NCBI GenBank assembly: GCA_025363015.1
Contig: JANYEQ010000054.1
Location: forward strand, 1 to 64,000
Length of the DNA: 64,000 nucleotides
Direction of reading: 5' to 3'
DNA from: Bacteroidota bacterium
GTDB taxonomy: Bacteria > Bacteroidota > Bacteroidia > B-17B0 > Aurantibacillaceae
Both the position numbers and the translations under genes were made by a program. The notes under the pieces are model-generated. The model saw only the letters and a program-made list of their open reading frames with translations. It was not told where the DNA came from and did no database searches. Of the stretch, positions 30,319 to 40,622 are shown piece after piece (the stretch's first letter is position 1; each line of letters begins with the position of its first letter).

Positions 30319-30888
30319 ATGAAAAATTACATAGAAGAGAAAGTAATTTATAAAACAGATTTTACAAAAACCAATTTAACAAAAGGTGATTACGAACACT
30401 GCACCTTTACAAATTGTAATTTTTTAAGTGGCGATATTTCTGCCATAAAATTTTTTGACTGCACATTTATTGCGTGTGATTTAAGTTTGGTAGTGCTTAC
30501 CAAAACAGCCTTTAGCAATTGTTTAATAAAAGATTGCAAATTATTAGGTGTACAATTTAATACTTGTAACGATTTTTTATTTTCTATACAATTTGAAAAT
30601 TGCACCTTAAAACTATCTTCTTTTTACGAACTAAACCTAACAAAAACAACATTTAAAAATTGTAATTTAGAGGAAGTAGATTTTTCTAACGCTGATTTAA
30701 GTGCTATTTATTTTGATACTTGCGATTTAACACGCGCTACTTTTAACAACAGCATATTACAAAAAACCAATTTTACAAGCGCCATAAATTACAGCATTGA
30801 TTTAGAGCTAAATCAAGTAAAAAAAACAAAGTTTGCAAGTGCAGGTTTAGCAGGGCTTTTAAATAAATACGATATTGAAATAGATTAG
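30319..30888 (+). CDS. Pentapeptide-repeat protein
   Basis: Repeated F/L-centred pentapeptides: CTFTNCNFLSGD..., TFKNCNLEEVDFSNADLSAIYFDTCDLTRATFNNSILQKTNF. Confidence 0.85.
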   Translation: MKNYIEEKVIYKTDFTKTNLTKGDYEHCTFTNCNFLSGDISAIKFFDCTFIACDLSLVVLTKTAFSNCLIKDCKLLGVQFNTCNDFLFSIQFENCTLKLSSFYELNLTKTTFKNCNLEEVDFSNADLSAIYFDTCDLTRATFNNSILQKTNFTSAINYSIDLELNQVKKTKFASAGLAGLLNKYDIEID

Positions 30889-30978
30889 TTTTACCATTTT
30901 AAATTAAAACTGTATCGTTTATAACATTTTGTATTATACCCATTTTAAAGCGTTGTATTTATTACTTTAATGGCTTAA

Positions 30979-32346
30979 ATGCGTTATCTATTTTTTATAC
31001 TTTATTTTACTATAAGCGTAAACAGTTTTGCTCAAACAAAAAAAACTGTTAAACTAACCCGTGTGTTATTTGTATTTGATGCTAGTAATAGCATGAAAGC
31101 CATTTACAAAGACATAACACGTATGGAAGGCGCTAAAAATTTATTTTATAAATTTATTGATAGCCTTAGCAAAGATAAAACCATCCAATTTGCTTTGCGC
31201 ATGTATGGGCACACCGTTCAATACCCACCAGGCAATTGTAAAGACAGTAAGTTGGTCGTCCCATTTTCTAATAACAATTTAGCGATTATAAAACAAAAAG
31301 TAAAAGAAGCTAAACCCACTGGTATAACGCCTATAGAACATTCGCTTACCGAAGCAGCCAACGATTTTATTGATAATAAATCTCATAATATTGTAATAAT
31401 AATTACCGATGGTATTGAAGAGTGCGGTGGCGACCCTTGTAAAGCTCGACAAAAATTAATGGAAAAAGGTATTGTATTTAAACCCTTTATTATTGGCATT
31501 GGCTTAACACCCGAACAAATAAAAATGTTTGAATGTGTAGGAACGTATTATGATTACGATAACCAAAATACATTTACCAACATTGCCACCATTATACAAC
31601 AACAAAAATTAAACAAAACCAGTGCACAGGTTAATTTGTTAGATTTAGCGTCGAAACCTAACGAAACAAACGTAAACTTAAGTTTTTATGATGTTGCTAA
31701 AAAAGAATATAAGTACAATTACATTCATACTTTAAATTATAAAAGCAACCCTGATACATTATATATTGATGATTACCCCACCTATAAAGTAATAGCACAC
31801 ACTATACCGCCCGTAGAAAGTAACGAAATAAAATTAAACGTTGGAAAACACACGCAAATACCCATAGATGCGCCCCAAGGTTTTTTAATGGTAAAGCGCC
31901 CCGAAGGAGTTTATAATTACAACGAAAAAGTAAAGTACATCATTAGAAAACAAAATGAAGGCAATACCTTAAATGTGCAAATGCTAAACGTTACCGAAAA
32001 ATACATTGTTGGCACTTACGATATTGAAATATTAACCTTACCACGTATTAGTGTAAACGATAATAAAGTAGAACAATTACAAACCAAAATAATAGAAATA
32101 CCTAATGCAGGTATGTTACAAGTAAAATGCTTAGAGGCGGGTGATGGCTGTATTTTAAATGTAAAAAACAATAAATTACATTGGGTGACTAACTTAACTA
32201 ACCAAACCATACAAACTTATTATTTACAGCCTGGTAATTATGTGGCCACTTGGCGCTCTAAATCATTAAAAGGAAGTATTTATACTATTGAAAAAAAGTT
32301 TACTATTTCTTCCGATTCGCAAACGGTGGTAGAGTTTTATAAGTAG
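30979..32346 (+). CDS. Secreted von Willebrand factor A-domain protein
   Basis: Signal peptide; LFVFDASNSM MIDAS (DxSxS), TGITPIEHSL, IIITDGIEECGGDPC. Confidence 0.88.
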   Translation: MRYLFFILYFTISVNSFAQTKKTVKLTRVLFVFDASNSMKAIYKDITRMEGAKNLFYKFIDSLSKDKTIQFALRMYGHTVQYPPGNCKDSKLVVPFSNNNLAIIKQKVKEAKPTGITPIEHSLTEAANDFIDNKSHNIVIIITDGIEECGGDPCKARQKLMEKGIVFKPFIIGIGLTPEQIKMFECVGTYYDYDNQNTFTNIATIIQQQKLNKTSAQVNLLDLASKPNETNVNLSFYDVAKKEYKYNYIHTLNYKSNPDTLYIDDYPTYKVIAHTIPPVESNEIKLNVGKHTQIPIDAPQGFLMVKRPEGVYNYNEKVKYIIRKQNEGNTLNVQMLNVTEKYIVGTYDIEILTLPRISVNDNKVEQLQTKIIEIPNAGMLQVKCLEAGDGCILNVKNNKLHWVTNLTNQTIQTYYLQPGNYVATWRSKSLKGSIYTIEKKFTISSDSQTVVEFYK

Positions 32347-32356
32347 TATGTAATTA

Positions 32357-32410
32357 GTCAGTAATTTTTAGTCAAGAGTCTTTAGTCGCTGGTCAGAAGT
32401 CGGGAGTACT
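32357..32410 (+). repeat. Degenerate short AGTC-type repeat tract in intergenic region
   Basis: ttagtcagtaatttttagtcaagagtctttagtcgctggtcagaagtcgggagtac: repeated (t/c)AGTC / GGAGT words. Confidence 0.55.
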
Positions 32411-32574
32411 ATTTGTGTAGGAAGCGAAAATATGATTAAATAGGAGAATTAGCTTGTATGCGAAACCGAAGGATTAGTAATACTATTGCCAACACACAAA
32501 ACTATAAGTATAGTGTGTGTGGAACTGAACAGCTAGTTTTGCAAAATCACTGTTAGCAACAGTTATTTTTTGTG

Positions 32575-33162
32575 TTAGAGGTTTCGTTTACAATATTCGA
32601 TTATTTTCTTGTCAAGGTCTAAAAGTAAATTTACGTTTTCTACCAAACTATATGTGTCTAAACATATTTTGAACGCTTTAATTCTAAATTTTTGTCTTGC
32701 TTTTTCAATTGCAATCTTATCAAAACGGATAGTCCTTTCAATAAGAATATTTCGGTCAAGTTCTGAAGTAACAGTCTTTTCAAGCTCTGCAAACTCTTTT
32801 AATTTATTACATTCGCCTCTAAAAAAATCGTCAACTACAAATTCAAAGTCGTGAAGAATTTGCTTAAACCCCTCAAGTCTTTGGTCAGATAAAAAGTCCT
32901 TATGCCATTTTTTATTTTCAAAGCCGAGTTGATTTATATAAAAAGGATGGCTTATTATTGAGTTGTCAAATTTATAAAGAGCTTGCCCGATAGAGAAACG
33001 ATAATCGATAATAAATTGTTTTCGTTCATTTTTAAAGGAAACTATTGCAAAGTCCTCTTCCAAATCTTTCCCACTTAAAAAACCGTCAAGTTCAAAATCG
33101 TGTGTAGTTAAAAATGGAGTTAAAATTTCTAGTCCTTTTTTTATGTCGTTTTTTAATGGCAT
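32575..33162 (-). CDS. Hypothetical protein
   Basis: 195-aa ORF, accessory-looking with long flanking non-coding regions. Confidence 0.65.
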   Translation of the reverse strand: MPLKNDIKKGLEILTPFLTTHDFELDGFLSGKDLEEDFAIVSFKNERKQFIIDYRFSIGQALYKFDNSIISHPFYINQLGFENKKWHKDFLSDQRLEGFKQILHDFEFVVDDFFRGECNKLKEFAELEKTVTSELDRNILIERTIRFDKIAIEKARQKFRIKAFKICLDTYSLVENVNLLLDLDKKIIEYCKRNL

Positions 33163-33191
33163 AATATTAAAATTAGTTATTTCTTCTGTTT

Positions 33192-33239
33192 AGATTATGT
33201 TGGTCTTGCAATTAATGCTACATTCAGCTAACATAATCT
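33192..33239. repeat. Inverted repeat AGATTATGTT...AACATAATCT (10-bp arms, 28-nt spacer)
   Basis: Exact reverse-complement arms 33192-33201 and 33230-33239, upstream of the 32575..33162 gene. Confidence 0.75.
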
Positions 33240-33303
33240 TAAATCTAAATAAGGATTTGTATGCATTTGTAATTGTTTTTAGCCTTTCACAAAAATAAGG
33301 TAT

Positions 33304-33945
33304 TTATACTGTTTTAATTTTTTTTGTCCAATAAATTATATACCCAGTTCCTATTAGTGTGGGTGTTATCCATACCAGTAAGGATCCAATATGAAGTCCC
33401 GCAACCATAAAAGCTGTAACTGAAGCAATTAATGCTCCAATCATTCTTCCTATATGATTTCTTATCCAAGCATTTTTATTTTCTGTAAAAGCTTTAAACG
33501 TTTGAAAGTCTTTTAATGCCATAAACCCACCTAATCCACCAAAGAAAATATACAAAATGCTTTTATCTATTTTATTTACCATTCCGTAAATTCCAATTAC
33601 AATCATCACTATAGAGGCTACTAACATTATTCCAGAAATTAATTTATCAATAGTATCTGCCTTTAATTTAAGTTTACTTTTTAGTGTTAATGCTCTATTG
33701 CCTGAAAAAACCATATAAATTGTAAAAATACCAATTAAAAATAAAAATAAATTTTCGTGATTTGGCATTCTTGCAACAAAAAGAGAAATTAAAGAACTGA
33801 TAACCATTGCATACGAAAATATTTTTCCTGCTTTTTTGTGATTTATACCGCCTTTTTTAACCAGAATACTCATCATTCCAAATATTAAACCCAAGCCGCC
33901 TAAAAAAGCGTGTATGTATATTAGAATTTTTATTGTTTGTTCCAT
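33304..33945 (-). CDS. Multi-pass membrane protein (DUF2306-like); start likely MEQTIK at ~33945
   Basis: KILIYIHAFLGGLGLIFGMMSILVKKGGINHKKAGKIFSYAMVISS; several TM helices; track start 33978. Confidence 0.65.
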   Translation of the reverse strand: MEQTIKILIYIHAFLGGLGLIFGMMSILVKKGGINHKKAGKIFSYAMVISSLISLFVARMPNHENLFLFLIGIFTIYMVFSGNRALTLKSKLKLKADTIDKLISGIMLVASIVMIVIGIYGMVNKIDKSILYIFFGGLGGFMALKDFQTFKAFTENKNAWIRNHIGRMIGALIASVTAFMVAGLHIGSLLVWITPTLIGTGYIIYWTKKIKTV

Positions 33946-34026
33946 ACTTATTATTCCTTTATATATTGGTAATTGCACACATAGTACTGGATAGGTGAAT
34001 TAAAGATATATAAATTACAAATAGAT

Positions 34027-35571
34027 TTAAAACCAACTGCCTTTCTTTTTACCACCAAGACCTAATGCACCTAACAAACCTCGCGCTACTTCTTTAAATA
34101 CGGTACGGCCAACTTGCCTTACCATGGTATTTTCGGAAGCTTTTTGTACAAACGATTTTTCTTCTTTTTCTTTTTTCTTAGGTTTTTCTGGCTCTGCTTC
34201 TTCTTGGTTATCGGTAGCTGTTTTTATTTTTGCATTTAAAATTTCGTAAGCACTTTCTCTATCAATATCTTGATTATACTTTGCTACTAAACTACTGGCG
34301 GCAATTAGTTCCGTTAATTCTTGCGGACTTAACACGCCAATTCTGCTACTTGGGGCTTTTAAATGTACTGCTGCTAATGGGGTTGGCACACCTTTTTCGT
34401 TTAAGGCAGTAATTAACGCTTGCCCAATACCCAAGCTAGTTAATAATTCGTCGGTTTTATAAAACTCAGATATAGGATAATTTTCGGCTGTTTTTTTAAT
34501 TGCTTTTCTATCTTTTTCGGTAAAGGCGCGCAAGGCATGTTGCACTTTTAAACCCAACTGTGCTAAAATAGCATCGGGCACATCATAGGGGTTTTGTGTA
34601 ATAAAATAAATACCTACACCCTTGCTTCTAATTAATTTAATAATTGATTCTATTTGATCTAACAAGGCTTTTGAGGCTTCGTTAAATATTAAATGTGCTT
34701 CGTCAATAAAAATACACAATTTAGGTTTTTCTAAATCGCCCGCCTCTGGAAAAGACGCATAAATTTCGGCTAATAAACTTAACATAAATGTTGAAAATAA
34801 TTTTGGCTTATCTTGTATATCCGTTAAACGAATAATAGAAGCGATGCCACAACCATTACTATCGGTGCGAATTAAATCAGAAACTTCGAAACTTTTTTCG
34901 CCAAAAAATTGTTCAGCGCCTTGGCTTTCTAACTCAATAATTTTACGCAAAATGGTAGAGGTGGTTGCGGTACTTAAATTACCGTATTCTTTTTGTATTT
35001 TTTCTTTTCCATCTTCGGTACTATATCTTAATAGGGCTTTAAAATCTTTTAAATCTAAAAGTGGTAATTGGTTATCGTCGGCATACTTAAATAGCATGGC
35101 CACAACCCCACTCTGCGTGTCGTTTAACTCTAATATTTTTGAAAACAACACGGGACCAAATTCTAAAACAGTAGCGCGTAATTTTACGCCTTGCTCTTTA
35201 CTCAAGGTCATAAACTCAGCACTGGTGCCTTTTGGTAAAAACGGTATGCCAATTAGCTTGTGACGTTCTTCAATTTTAGCATTGCTAAGACCTGCCTTTG
35301 CAATACCACTTAAATCGCCTTTTAAATCCATTAACAAAACGGGTATTCCAGCGACACACATACTTTCGGCAATTACTTGTAGGGTTACTGTTTTACCAGT
35401 ACCTGTTGCGCCTGCAATTAAACCATGCCTGTTTAATGTTTTTAGTGGTAGTTTTACTAAGGCCTCTTTTTGTGGTTGCCCATCTAGCATGGCTACACCA
35501 ATAGTAATGGCATTACCTGTGGCGTTATAACCTGTATTTATTTGTTGTTTAAAAGCGTCTAATTTTTCCAT
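34027..35571 (-). CDS. HerA-like helicase/ATPase, DUF853 (YjgR family)
   Basis: HGLIAGATGTGKTVTLQVIAE Walker A, LCIFIDEAHLIF Walker B, GVGIYFITQNPYDVPD. Confidence 0.92.
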   Translation of the reverse strand: MEKLDAFKQQINTGYNATGNAITIGVAMLDGQPQKEALVKLPLKTLNRHGLIAGATGTGKTVTLQVIAESMCVAGIPVLLMDLKGDLSGIAKAGLSNAKIEERHKLIGIPFLPKGTSAEFMTLSKEQGVKLRATVLEFGPVLFSKILELNDTQSGVVAMLFKYADDNQLPLLDLKDFKALLRYSTEDGKEKIQKEYGNLSTATTSTILRKIIELESQGAEQFFGEKSFEVSDLIRTDSNGCGIASIIRLTDIQDKPKLFSTFMLSLLAEIYASFPEAGDLEKPKLCIFIDEAHLIFNEASKALLDQIESIIKLIRSKGVGIYFITQNPYDVPDAILAQLGLKVQHALRAFTEKDRKAIKKTAENYPISEFYKTDELLTSLGIGQALITALNEKGVPTPLAAVHLKAPSSRIGVLSPQELTELIAASSLVAKYNQDIDRESAYEILNAKIKTATDNQEEAEPEKPKKKEKEEKSFVQKASENTMVRQVGRTVFKEVARGLLGALGLGGKKKGSWF

Positions 35572-35695
35572 GTATTTAGGTTTTAAGTGTGTTTATATTT
35601 AAATGAGTAAACAAAAAGTATTTTATTTTTTTAACCACATAGTTACATAGGTTTTTGTTTAACACTAATAAATAAATATATAGTTTACTGTAGCT

Positions 35696-35716
35696 AACTG
35701 AAGCCTTGCTTCAGTT
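35696..35716. other. 9-bp perfect hairpin AACTGAAGC-ctt-GCTTCAGTT between bdhA and HerA-like gene
   Basis: Exact inverted repeat with 3-nt loop; followed by TT only weakly on plus strand, so terminator status uncertain. Confidence 0.5.
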
Positions 35717-35752
35717 TTATGAGTCTCTATTTTTTTTAATGCTACTTTTAAA

Positions 35753-36523
35753 TTATTGCGCATTCCAACCACCATCAATTGGTAAGGCGGTTCCGGTAAT
35801 TGTACTTGCTCCATCAGATGCTAATAACAAAGCCATTTGTCCTAATATTTCTACAGGTACAAACTCTTTTACGGCTTGTTTTAAAAGCATTACTTTATTA
35901 ATTACATCAGCCTCGCTCATGTTATGTACTTTAGCTTGGTCGGCAATTTGTTTATCTACCAAAGGTGTTTTTACATAACCTGGGCAAATAGCATTACAGG
36001 TAATGTTAAAAGGGGCACCCTCTAAACCTAAGGTTTTAGTAAAACCAACAATGCCGTGTTTACTTGCCACATAGGCACTTTTAAATTCGCTAGCTACCAA
36101 GCCGTGTGCTGATGCTATGTTTATAATTCGTCCAAACTTACGTTCTTTCATTCCCTTCCAAACGGCTTTACTTAAATAAAAAGCTGATGTGAGGTTAATA
36201 CCAATAATGGCATTCCATTTATCGTCCGGAAAATCTTCGATAGGCGATACATGTTGTATGCCGGCATTATTAATTAACACATCAATAGCACCAAATTTAG
36301 CAATGGCATCGTTTACCATTTTGCGTAACTCTTCGGGCATAAGCATATTAGCGTTACTGTACATAGTGGCAATGCCAAAATCTTTGGCTACGCCATCGGC
36401 TATTTCTTGTCCGTTAGGCTCTAAACCATTAAAAACAATATTGTATTGTTTTGTTTTTGCAAACTCGTGGGCTATGCCCAAACCTATGCCACTTGTACTA
36501 CCCGTAATTAATATTGTTTTCAT
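35753..36523 (-). CDS. 3-hydroxybutyrate dehydrogenase (SDR family)
   Basis: ITGSTSGIGLGIA, NNAGIQHVSPIEDFP, YVASKHGIVGFTK, NAICPGYVKTPLVDKQI. Confidence 0.92.
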   Translation of the reverse strand: MKTILITGSTSGIGLGIAHEFAKTKQYNIVFNGLEPNGQEIADGVAKDFGIATMYSNANMLMPEELRKMVNDAIAKFGAIDVLINNAGIQHVSPIEDFPDDKWNAIIGINLTSAFYLSKAVWKGMKERKFGRIINIASAHGLVASEFKSAYVASKHGIVGFTKTLGLEGAPFNITCNAICPGYVKTPLVDKQIADQAKVHNMSEADVINKVMLLKQAVKEFVPVEILGQMALLLASDGASTITGTALPIDGGWNAQ

Positions 36524-36819
36524 GTTAATATTTTTATTTTAATGCCTGCAAATTTATGATTAAACCTTTTAGCAAACAAATGTGTAATTAGTGCAAAGAC
36601 TAATACAAAGTTGGAGAAAGGTTTGCATGCGTCATTTAAGTAAAAAAACTATCCAATGAAAATTTATGGGAATTGACAGACAGATTTCAGTAACAAAGGA
36701 ATACAATAAAAAGGAAAAGTGAAAGTAAAAACAAAAAGCAAATACAAAATTTTTGTACTTTTAATTAAGTTTTATGTTAGCAGATAGTTTAACGATTTTC
36801 AAATCTTCTGCTTCGTCAA

Positions 36820-37482
36820 ATGCAAAACGTTTTAATATTTATGAATAGCTTTTCTACATTTCAAAGATTTTCTTCCACTGAAGCAGCGTCTGATTTAATT
36901 GAATTATTAAAAAATAATGGTATTGAATTTGAAGTTGTAGATAACTCCTTTGCCGTAGATTTAACTTTTGGCGCTAATACACAAATAGAAAAGGAAGTTA
37001 AACTGAAAGAAACAGACTTTGAAAAAGTAAATGTATTATTAGAGAATATAGCTGCTGATAATATAAAAGACCATGATAATACCCATTATTTATTTGATTT
37101 TACTGAGGAAGAATTAATAGAAATTATTAAAAAACCTGATGAATGGAGTAAAGAAGATTATTTAATTACTAAAAAAATTCTTGAAAAAAAAGGTATAATT
37201 TTCTCAACCCAACAATTAATCGAATTAAAACAAGAAAGAATAAACGAACTTGCTAAGCCAGAAAGTGCAGATAAGTTATGGACCATGCTTGGCTATCTTT
37301 TTTCGTTAATTAGCGGTATAATAGGTGTATTTATTGGCTGGCATTTAGCAACATTTAAAAAAACATTACCAAACGGACAAAAAGTATATAATTATACAGA
37401 ACCTACTCGCTTACACGGCCGAATTATTTTTAGTATTGGACTTGTTTATATAATAGGTTGGATGCTATACATAGTGTTCTAA
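36820..37482 (+). CDS. DUF2007-like signal-transducing-domain protein with C-terminal TM hairpin
   Basis: MNSFSTFQRFSSTEAASDLIELLKNNGIEFEVVDNS N-term; two hydrophobic segments at C-term. Confidence 0.6.
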   Translation: MQNVLIFMNSFSTFQRFSSTEAASDLIELLKNNGIEFEVVDNSFAVDLTFGANTQIEKEVKLKETDFEKVNVLLENIAADNIKDHDNTHYLFDFTEEELIEIIKKPDEWSKEDYLITKKILEKKGIIFSTQQLIELKQERINELAKPESADKLWTMLGYLFSLISGIIGVFIGWHLATFKKTLPNGQKVYNYTEPTRLHGRIIFSIGLVYIIGWMLYIVF

Positions 37483-37599
37483 CTAATTGCACTTGCCAAC
37501 TGTTACTAATAGCATAAACAATTAACATATAAAGGTTTTTTTGTTTTATTAATTTATATTAAAGTTTTTAGTAACTTTAATTAATATAAAACTTATAAT

Positions 37600-39738
37600 A
37601 TGCGCCTAATTTATTGTTTATTATTTATTTGGTTAGTTAAACTAAGTACAGCACAAATAAGCACTAGCAACAATTTACTTAAGGTAATGTTAAGTAATAA
37701 AAATAACCAAACGGTAGTACATAGCTTATTAGTAAAAGGCAATGCTACTAAATTAATAGCGTTTCAAAAAACATACAATTACCAACTTAATTATTTTGTA
37801 GGCAATATAGCATCTATTACCTGCCCATTAAATGTAGTAGCAAACCTTATACAAAACAATATTATTTGGTATGCCGAGTTTATTAATAATACTAAAAAAT
37901 TAATGAACGATACCATGGTGGTTAAAAACCGCATTAAACCTGTAAAAATAGGCACTGCACCTTTAACGCAGGCTTACGATGGCACAGGAGTATTAATTGG
38001 AATTATAGATTCGGGTATTGATTTTAACCACCCCGATTTTAAAGATAGCTTTGGTAACACCCGTATAAAATTTTTGTGGGATCAAGTACCCATTTCAGGC
38101 TCTAGCGTGCCGGCTCCCTATAATTATGGTATTGAGTGGACGGCAGCGCAAATAAACGCAAGTGTTTGCACCCATAACGATTTACCATACTATGGGCATG
38201 GCACCCATGTAAGTGGCATTGCAGCAGGTAATGGCTTGGCAAATGGCACCCACGAAGGCTGTGCACCCAAAGCCGATATCGTAGTAGTAGCTTTAGATTT
38301 TAATAAATTTGGCCCCACCATTGCCGATGCTGTAAATTATATTTACAGCAAAGCCACCTTATTAGGTAAACCCTGCGTTATTAATGCCAGCGTGGGCGAT
38401 TATTACGGTAGCCATGATGGTACAGATTTAGAAGCCAAACTCATTGAAGGCATGGTAAAAAATATACCTGGTCGTGTAATGGTAGCTGCTGCTGGTAATG
38501 CGGGTACCTATAAATTTCATGTTAAAACGCAACCGCCCATTGGTGATACCAGTTTTACGTGGATACAAAATACTTCAAGCAATTTATCTTATTGGTGCTA
38601 TGCCGATACTAATAATATAAAAAATGTACAACTAAATATTGGCGCCAATCGCACCAACTTTTTTAACTTAGGTAGTATTGGTTTTAAAAATTATAATTAT
38701 GGTTTAAGCAGTTTAAAAACCGATACTTTAAAATACAATAACAATAGAATTGGTATTGTAAAAACATCGGCTAGTATTAACACCTATGGCGTTTACGAAT
38801 TATTTGTACAAATAGTTGCTGATACTACTGGCCTTTTGTGGCGAATAGAAAGTAAAGGAGTGGGCATACACGATGCTTGGAATTTTGATTTTGTATCGTC
38901 GGGTTTACCAACAGCTACACAGTATCCAAAAATTACAAAATATGCACTACCTAATACTAATAGCAGTATTGTTTCAAGCTTTCAATGTTTAGATGATGTA
39001 ACCACCGTTGCTAATTACGTTAACTTAAATTATTATTACGATGTAAACAATACCTTACAAAACTCTACTACATTTTATCCAACCGAAATTGTAAATAACC
39101 TAGCGCCCAATAGTAGCATTGGTCCCACCCGCGATAATAAAATAAAACCCGACATTTCGGCTACTGGTGCCGAAATTTTTAGTGCGCTGGTAATAAGCAC
39201 GCAAACTGCATTAATAGCAAGCCAACCACAAACTATAGCACAAGGTAGTTTTCATGTGGCGGGTGGTGGCACTTCGGCAGCATCGCCAGTAGTGGCAGGT
39301 TTAGCCGCTTTGTATTTGCAAAAAAATCCAACTGCTACTAGCTTGCAAGTTAAAAATGCAATTATTAATTGTGCATACAGCGATACCTACACTACTAATA
39401 GCCTACCTAATTTTCGTTGGGGCTATGGTAAATTAGATGGAAAGGCGGCTATGCTTTGTAGTATACCAACAGGTATTAACGCTATAACATCAAGCCAAGT
39501 TGTAAATTATTACCCTAACCCATTTACAAATAAAGTACAATTAAATTTTGAAAGCGATGTTTTAAAAACAATTACCGTGTATGCCATAGATGGTAAATTA
39601 ATATATAACGATACCTTTAAAGGGAATAATTACGAATTTAATGCCGATAATTTTTATGTAAATACACATGGCTTACTGTTCGTAAAAATACAAAGCAATA
39701 CTGGCACAAACGTATTTAAATTGATAAAAAATAAGTAA
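37600..39738 (+). CDS. Subtilisin-like (S8) serine peptidase with T9SS type A C-terminal sorting domain
   Basis: GVLIGIIDSGIDFNHPDF (Asp), YGHGTHVSGIAAG (His), GGGTSAASPVVAGLAALYLQ (Ser); C-term NYYPNPFTNKVQLNF...VFKLIKNK. Confidence 0.95.
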   Translation: MRLIYCLLFIWLVKLSTAQISTSNNLLKVMLSNKNNQTVVHSLLVKGNATKLIAFQKTYNYQLNYFVGNIASITCPLNVVANLIQNNIIWYAEFINNTKKLMNDTMVVKNRIKPVKIGTAPLTQAYDGTGVLIGIIDSGIDFNHPDFKDSFGNTRIKFLWDQVPISGSSVPAPYNYGIEWTAAQINASVCTHNDLPYYGHGTHVSGIAAGNGLANGTHEGCAPKADIVVVALDFNKFGPTIADAVNYIYSKATLLGKPCVINASVGDYYGSHDGTDLEAKLIEGMVKNIPGRVMVAAAGNAGTYKFHVKTQPPIGDTSFTWIQNTSSNLSYWCYADTNNIKNVQLNIGANRTNFFNLGSIGFKNYNYGLSSLKTDTLKYNNNRIGIVKTSASINTYGVYELFVQIVADTTGLLWRIESKGVGIHDAWNFDFVSSGLPTATQYPKITKYALPNTNSSIVSSFQCLDDVTTVANYVNLNYYYDVNNTLQNSTTFYPTEIVNNLAPNSSIGPTRDNKIKPDISATGAEIFSALVISTQTALIASQPQTIAQGSFHVAGGGTSAASPVVAGLAALYLQKNPTATSLQVKNAIINCAYSDTYTTNSLPNFRWGYGKLDGKAAMLCSIPTGINAITSSQVVNYYPNPFTNKVQLNFESDVLKTITVYAIDGKLIYNDTFKGNNYEFNADNFYVNTHGLLFVKIQSNTGTNVFKLIKNK

Positions 39739-39740
39739 TT

Positions 39741-40622
39741 ATGCAGGTTGCCAGCAATAAACTAAAAGATAGTTTAAGTTTTTTTTACAATCAATTAAGT
39801 ACTATATACGATGTATCAGAAATAAAAGCACTTTTTGAAACTGCATGCCATTATTATTTAAATTATAATAAAACACAGGTTACTAGTCATTTAAATAATA
39901 ACATTAATCAAAGTGATTTATTAAAGTTATATAATTGCTGTAAGAATTTAAAAAAAAACATTCCCATTCAGTATATTTTAAAACACGCTTGGTTTTATAA
40001 CTTACAATTTATGGTAGATGCGTCGGTTTTGATTCCCAGACCCGAAACAGAAGAGTTAGTAGATTTAATTTTAAAAGAAAATGCTTCACTAACTTCATTA
40101 TTAGATATTGGTACTGGTAGTGGCTGCATTCCAATTTCTATAAAAAAAAACAGACCTGCTGCAGACGTATTTGCTTGTGATATTAGTAACAGTGCTTTAA
40201 AAGTAGCTACAAAAAACGCCATCCAAAATAACTGCACCATTCATTTTTTTAAAACAGACATATTAAACCCAACTAATTTTAATACAACTTTTACACAAAA
40301 AGTAAATGTAATTGTAAGTAACCCACCTTACATTAAAATAAACGAAAAAAACACCTTACATAAAAATGTTATAGATAATGAGCCACATTTGGCGCTATTT
40401 GTAGAAGGAAACGACCCTATTATATTTTATAAAAAAATTATTGATATCTGTAAAACATATTTAAATACGAATGGAATATTATATTTTGAATTAAATAACC
40501 TTACCGCAAACGATGTAAAAAGTTATGCAGAAAAAAGTAAAGAGTTTAGCACAGTAGTTTTATTAAAAGATATAAATACTAATATTCGCTTTTTAAAAGC
40601 AACTAAAAAACAACATGTATAA
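39741..40622 (+). CDS. prmC: Peptide chain release factor N5-glutamine methyltransferase
   Basis: IPRPETEELVDLI, LDIGTGSGCIPISI, VSNPPYI motifs. Confidence 0.96.
   Translation: MQVASNKLKDSLSFFYNQLSTIYDVSEIKALFETACHYYLNYNKTQVTSHLNNNINQSDLLKLYNCCKNLKKNIPIQYILKHAWFYNLQFMVDASVLIPRPETEELVDLILKENASLTSLLDIGTGSGCIPISIKKNRPAADVFACDISNSALKVATKNAIQNNCTIHFFKTDILNPTNFNTTFTQKVNVIVSNPPYIKINEKNTLHKNVIDNEPHLALFVEGNDPIIFYKKIIDICKTYLNTNGILYFELNNLTANDVKSYAEKSKEFSTVVLLKDINTNIRFLKATKKQHV

Noticed and set aside
33192-33239. Integron attC-like site
   Set aside because: The arms do not provide convincing GTTRRRY/RYYYAAC core sites and no integrase is present; reported only as an inverted repeat.
35696-35716. Hairpin as bdhA terminator
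   Set aside because: No U tract on the minus strand after the stem; kept only as an uncharacterised hairpin.
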